A stretch of DNA of 64,000 nt, from the NCBI RefSeq assembly GCF_947487915.1, contig NZ_CANKYH010000008.1, positions 1 through 64,000 of the forward strand, given 5' to 3'. The notes beneath the pieces are model-generated. The model ran no database searches and was not told the DNA's origin. It worked only from the letters and a program-made list of their open reading frames with translations. The first letter of the stretch is position 1; the number at the start of each line of letters is the position of its first letter. Source of the DNA: an uncultured Serinicoccus sp. GTDB taxonomy: Bacteria; Actinomycetota; Actinomycetes; Actinomycetales; Dermatophilaceae. A program made the position numbers and the translations under genes. Positions 62,180-64,000 of this stretch are shown piece by piece.

Positions 62180-62986
62180 TCAGCGCAGGTGGCTGGCCCC
62201 GTTGAGGTCCAGGACCGCCCCCGAGGCCCACTCCGCCCGCGGATCGGCGAGGGCGAGCACGGCATCGGCGACCTCGTGCGGCTGAGCGACCCGGCCGAAG
62301 GGGCTCTGCGCCCGGGTGGCCGCCCCCCGGTCCCCGGCCAGCGCGTAGCCGGCCATCTCGGTCTCGATGAAGCCCGGTGCGACCGAGGTCACCGCGATCC
62401 CGTGCCGTCCCAGACGCAGCGCCATCGACTGGCCGAAGGAGTGCAGGCCCGCCTTGCTCGCGCCGTAGGCCGGGATGTCCGGCTCGCCGCGGTAGGCGCC
62501 ACGGCTGCCGACGTTGACGATCCGTCCGACGGGGACGCCGTCCGCGGGCGGCACGTCGATCATGTGGCGGGCCACCTGCCAGGTCAGGTGGGCCGGGCCG
62601 AGCAGGTTGGTCTCCAGGGTGCGCCGCCAGATCTGCACCCATTCGGGGTATGAGGTCTCCTCCAGCGGGTGGTCGCCGCGCCGGCCCCTGCCCTCCCCCG
62701 GGGCGGCGAGCATCGCCGCGTTGTTGACCAGGACGTCGACCCGGCCCAGCGCCTCGACCGCCTCGGTCGCCAGCCGCTCGACGCCGTCCGGGTCGGCGAG
62801 GTCCGCCTGGACGACGGCATGCCCGTCGCCCGGGAGGGAACGGCATACCTCGTGCGCGGCCGCCTCGCTGCCCAGGTAGTGGACGACGACCCGGTCGCCT
62901 CGTGCCGCGAAGGCGCGAGCCACCGCGGCCCCCACGCCCCGGGAGGAGCCGGTGACCAGGACGCCGCGGGAGGGATGGGAGCTCAT
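62180..62986 (-). CDS. short-chain dehydrogenase/reductase
   Basis: A 268-residue classical SDR using NAD(P)H: cofactor motif VTGSSRGVGAAVARAF, NNAA in VLVNNAAMLA, the catalytic Ser in IVNVGSRG and YGASK (Tyr-x-x-x-Lys), and the C-terminal GAVLDLNGASHL. Arg after the Gly-rich loop suggests NADPH preference. Substrate unknown. The ATG at 62986 is preceded by CAGGAT at six bases, a near -10. Confidence 0.9.
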   Translation of the reverse strand: MSSHPSRGVLVTGSSRGVGAAVARAFAARGDRVVVHYLGSEAAAHEVCRSLPGDGHAVVQADLADPDGVERLATEAVEALGRVDVLVNNAAMLAAPGEGRGRRGDHPLEETSYPEWVQIWRRTLETNLLGPAHLTWQVARHMIDVPPADGVPVGRIVNVGSRGAYRGEPDIPAYGASKAGLHSFGQSMALRLGRHGIAVTSVAPGFIETEMAGYALAGDRGAATRAQSPFGRVAQPHEVADAVLALADPRAEWASGAVLDLNGASHLR

Positions 62987-63106
62987 GCCGCCATCCTGTC
63001 ACCCCGGCGGGGCGCGAGAGTTTCGCGACCTGGTGCACGTGTGCGTCAGCTGCGCGATCCGCGAGGACGTCATCCCGATGCGTCACCCCTACGCGTCCAA
63101 CGCAAA

Positions 63107-63196
63107 AGTCATGGTTCGACGACAAACCAGAATGTCGTGGTACCGTGACATTCAGAAATGTCGCACACACGCGACATCTGTCACCCAGGTGTGACA
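63107..63196. promoter_or_regulatory. array of four TGTC-N10-GACA operators before hipBA
   Basis: TGTC-N10-GACA occurs at 63133-63150, 63159-63176 and 63179-63196, and with AGTC as left half at 63107-63124. Starts are 26, 26 and 20 bp apart. The flanks extend the symmetry (for example ATGTCGC-N6-GCGACAT at 63158-63177). The array ends 24 bases before the hipB ATG, in an AT-richer gap, matching multi-site autoregulation by HipB. Confidence 0.8.
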
Positions 63197-63220
63197 TCCC
63201 GGAGCGTAGGGGTGGGTCGC

Positions 63221-63487
63221 ATGCTCAGGACGGTCCGAGACGTCGGTGCGGCGGTGCGCCGAGCACGCCGGGAGGCCGGGCTCAGTCAGCAGGCTCTCGC
63301 GGACCGGGCGGGGGTCTCCCGCCAGTGGCTCTCCCGCGTGGAAGCGGGGAAGGGTCCATCCGCCGAGATGGGCAAGGTGCTCGACGTCCTTGCCGCGCTC
63401 GGACTCGCGGTCGACCTGGTCACCACCCCCGTGGCCGAGGCCACGGACGATGACCCGTTCGCCGGTCTCTTCGAGGACGGCTCATGA
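63221..63487 (+). CDS. hipB: HipB-like antitoxin, XRE-family helix-turn-helix
   Basis: An 88-residue DNA-binding protein: LRTVRDVGAAVRRARREAGLSQQALADRAGVSRQWLSRVEAGKG is a Cro/CI-type helix-turn-helix, with a short C-terminal tail (DDDPFAGLFEDGS) that may contact HipA. It would repress its own operon from the four upstream sites and neutralise HipA. The ATG at 63221 is used; an in-frame ATG at 63158 lies within the operator array. It overlaps hipA by four bases. Confidence 0.88.
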   Translation: MLRTVRDVGAAVRRARREAGLSQQALADRAGVSRQWLSRVEAGKGPSAEMGKVLDVLAALGLAVDLVTTPVAEATDDDPFAGLFEDGS

Positions 63488-64000
63488 CGGCATTCCTGAA
63501 CGTCTACCTCGACGGCGTCCTCGCCGGACAGCTGGCGCAGACCGCTGGTGGGGCGCTCGCCTTTGCCTACGACGGTTCCTACACCGCCCGTGCCAACCCC
63601 ACGCCGCTCTCGCTGTCGATGCCGCTGAGTGGGTCGCGGCACTCGAACCGTGTCGTCGCCGCCTGGCTCGAGGGGCTCCTCCCGGACAACCTCGCCGTGC
63701 GGGAGGAGTGGGCTCGTAGGTTCGAGGTGTCACCGCGCAACCCGTTCGCCCTGCTCCGGCACGTCGGACGCGATGCCGCGGGGGCCGTGCAGGTGCTCCC
63801 CGTCGACGTCGACCCACCGGATGCAGCTCGGCGTTCGGGCGACGTCCGCCGGCTCACCGATGACGAGCTCTCGGGTCTTCTTCTGCGCCTGACGGTCGGG
63901 GACCACGGCTGGGACGTCGGTGCCGGTTCCGGACGATGGAGCCTGGCGGGAGCGCAGAACAAGGTGGCGCTGCACCACCTGGACGACGGCGGGTGGGGTG
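63484..64000 (+). CDS. hipA: HipA-like Ser/Thr kinase toxin, 5' part
   Basis: The first 172 residues of a HipA-family kinase that runs off the window (full length is usually about 400-440). The N-terminal subdomain reads TAFLNVYLDGVLAGQLAQ ... LSLSMPLSG, followed by VAAWLEGLLPDNLAVREEWARRF, and the glycine-rich segment RWSLAGAQNKVALHH is the family's ATP-binding/ejection loop. HipA of E. coli phosphorylates glutamyl-tRNA synthetase and causes dormancy. The ATG overlaps the hipB stop (ATGA). The catalytic Asp lies outside the window. Confidence 0.9.
   Translation, partial: MTAFLNVYLDGVLAGQLAQTAGGALAFAYDGSYTARANPTPLSLSMPLSGSRHSNRVVAAWLEGLLPDNLAVREEWARRFEVSPRNPFALLRHVGRDAAGAVQVLPVDVDPPDAARRSGDVRRLTDDELSGLLLRLTVGDHGWDVGAGSGRWSLAGAQNKVALHHLDDGGWG

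Overview
The window is high-GC actinobacterial DNA (roughly 70% G+C by eye) and contains no rRNA, CRISPR array or recognisable insertion sequence. The best taxonomic anchor is 34.9-45.6 kb: tRNA-Leu, fhaA, fhaB, pstP, rodA/ftsW, pbpA and pknB in the standard actinobacterial order, then DUF881, crgA, a rhomboid protease and cyclophilin ppiA. In actinobacteria this block usually lies near the chromosome origin. The gene set, including two enzymes with cell-wall-binding type 2 repeats, suggests Micrococcales; a family such as Intrasporangiaceae or Ornithinimicrobiaceae is only a guess.

Layout. 0-3.4 kb is accessory-looking DNA with relaxed codon use: an acetyltransferase, a methyltransferase, a frameshifted gene and a VapBC-type toxin-antitoxin pair. 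3.4-6.6 kb holds a short carotenoid operon with an isopentenyl-diphosphate isomerase/prenyl synthase fusion and phytoene desaturase. 6.7-14 kb has a cation/proton antiporter with a UBP zinc finger, exonuclease III, a beta-lactamase-fold serine hydrolase and a UvrA-like protein. 14.1-20.5 kb is a galactoside uptake/hydrolysis operon facing its LacI-type regulator across two identical operators. 20.6-26.7 kb is housekeeping plus small regulated units: an iron-box gene, a DUF1540 protein, an SGNH hydrolase, Pcm and an ArsR/SRPBCC pair. 26.8-30.1 kb is a polymorphic-toxin locus with two tandem candidate immunity genes. 30.2-34.7 kb is a catabolic island with an RpiR regulator, a sodium/solute symporter, a HAD phosphatase/dehalogenase and an amidohydrolase. 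45.7-49.6 kb has a Lys/Ala-rich membrane protein and a surface acyltransferase. 49.7-53.7 kb is an overlapping cassette (ATP-grasp ligase, S51-like protein lacking its serine, Fes-like esterase) followed by a NYN nuclease. 53.9-62 kb has cell-wall enzymes, azlCD, a flotillin and an SDR. The window ends inside hipA of a hipBA pair.

Regulation is unusually legible. Five local regulators (VapB, LacI-type, ArsR, RpiR, HipB) each sit beside palindromes that fit self-control, and a DtxR/IdeR-type iron box covers one promoter up to its start codon. Many genes have a TANNNT -10 hexamer ending 6-7 nt before the initiation codon, which implies leaderless mRNAs. Across the window the octamer GGCATACC/GGTATGCC occurs at least 27 times, in all reading frames, on both strands and between genes. 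It forces otherwise rare ATA, TAT and GCA codons, while its GGCGTACC counterpart is scarce.
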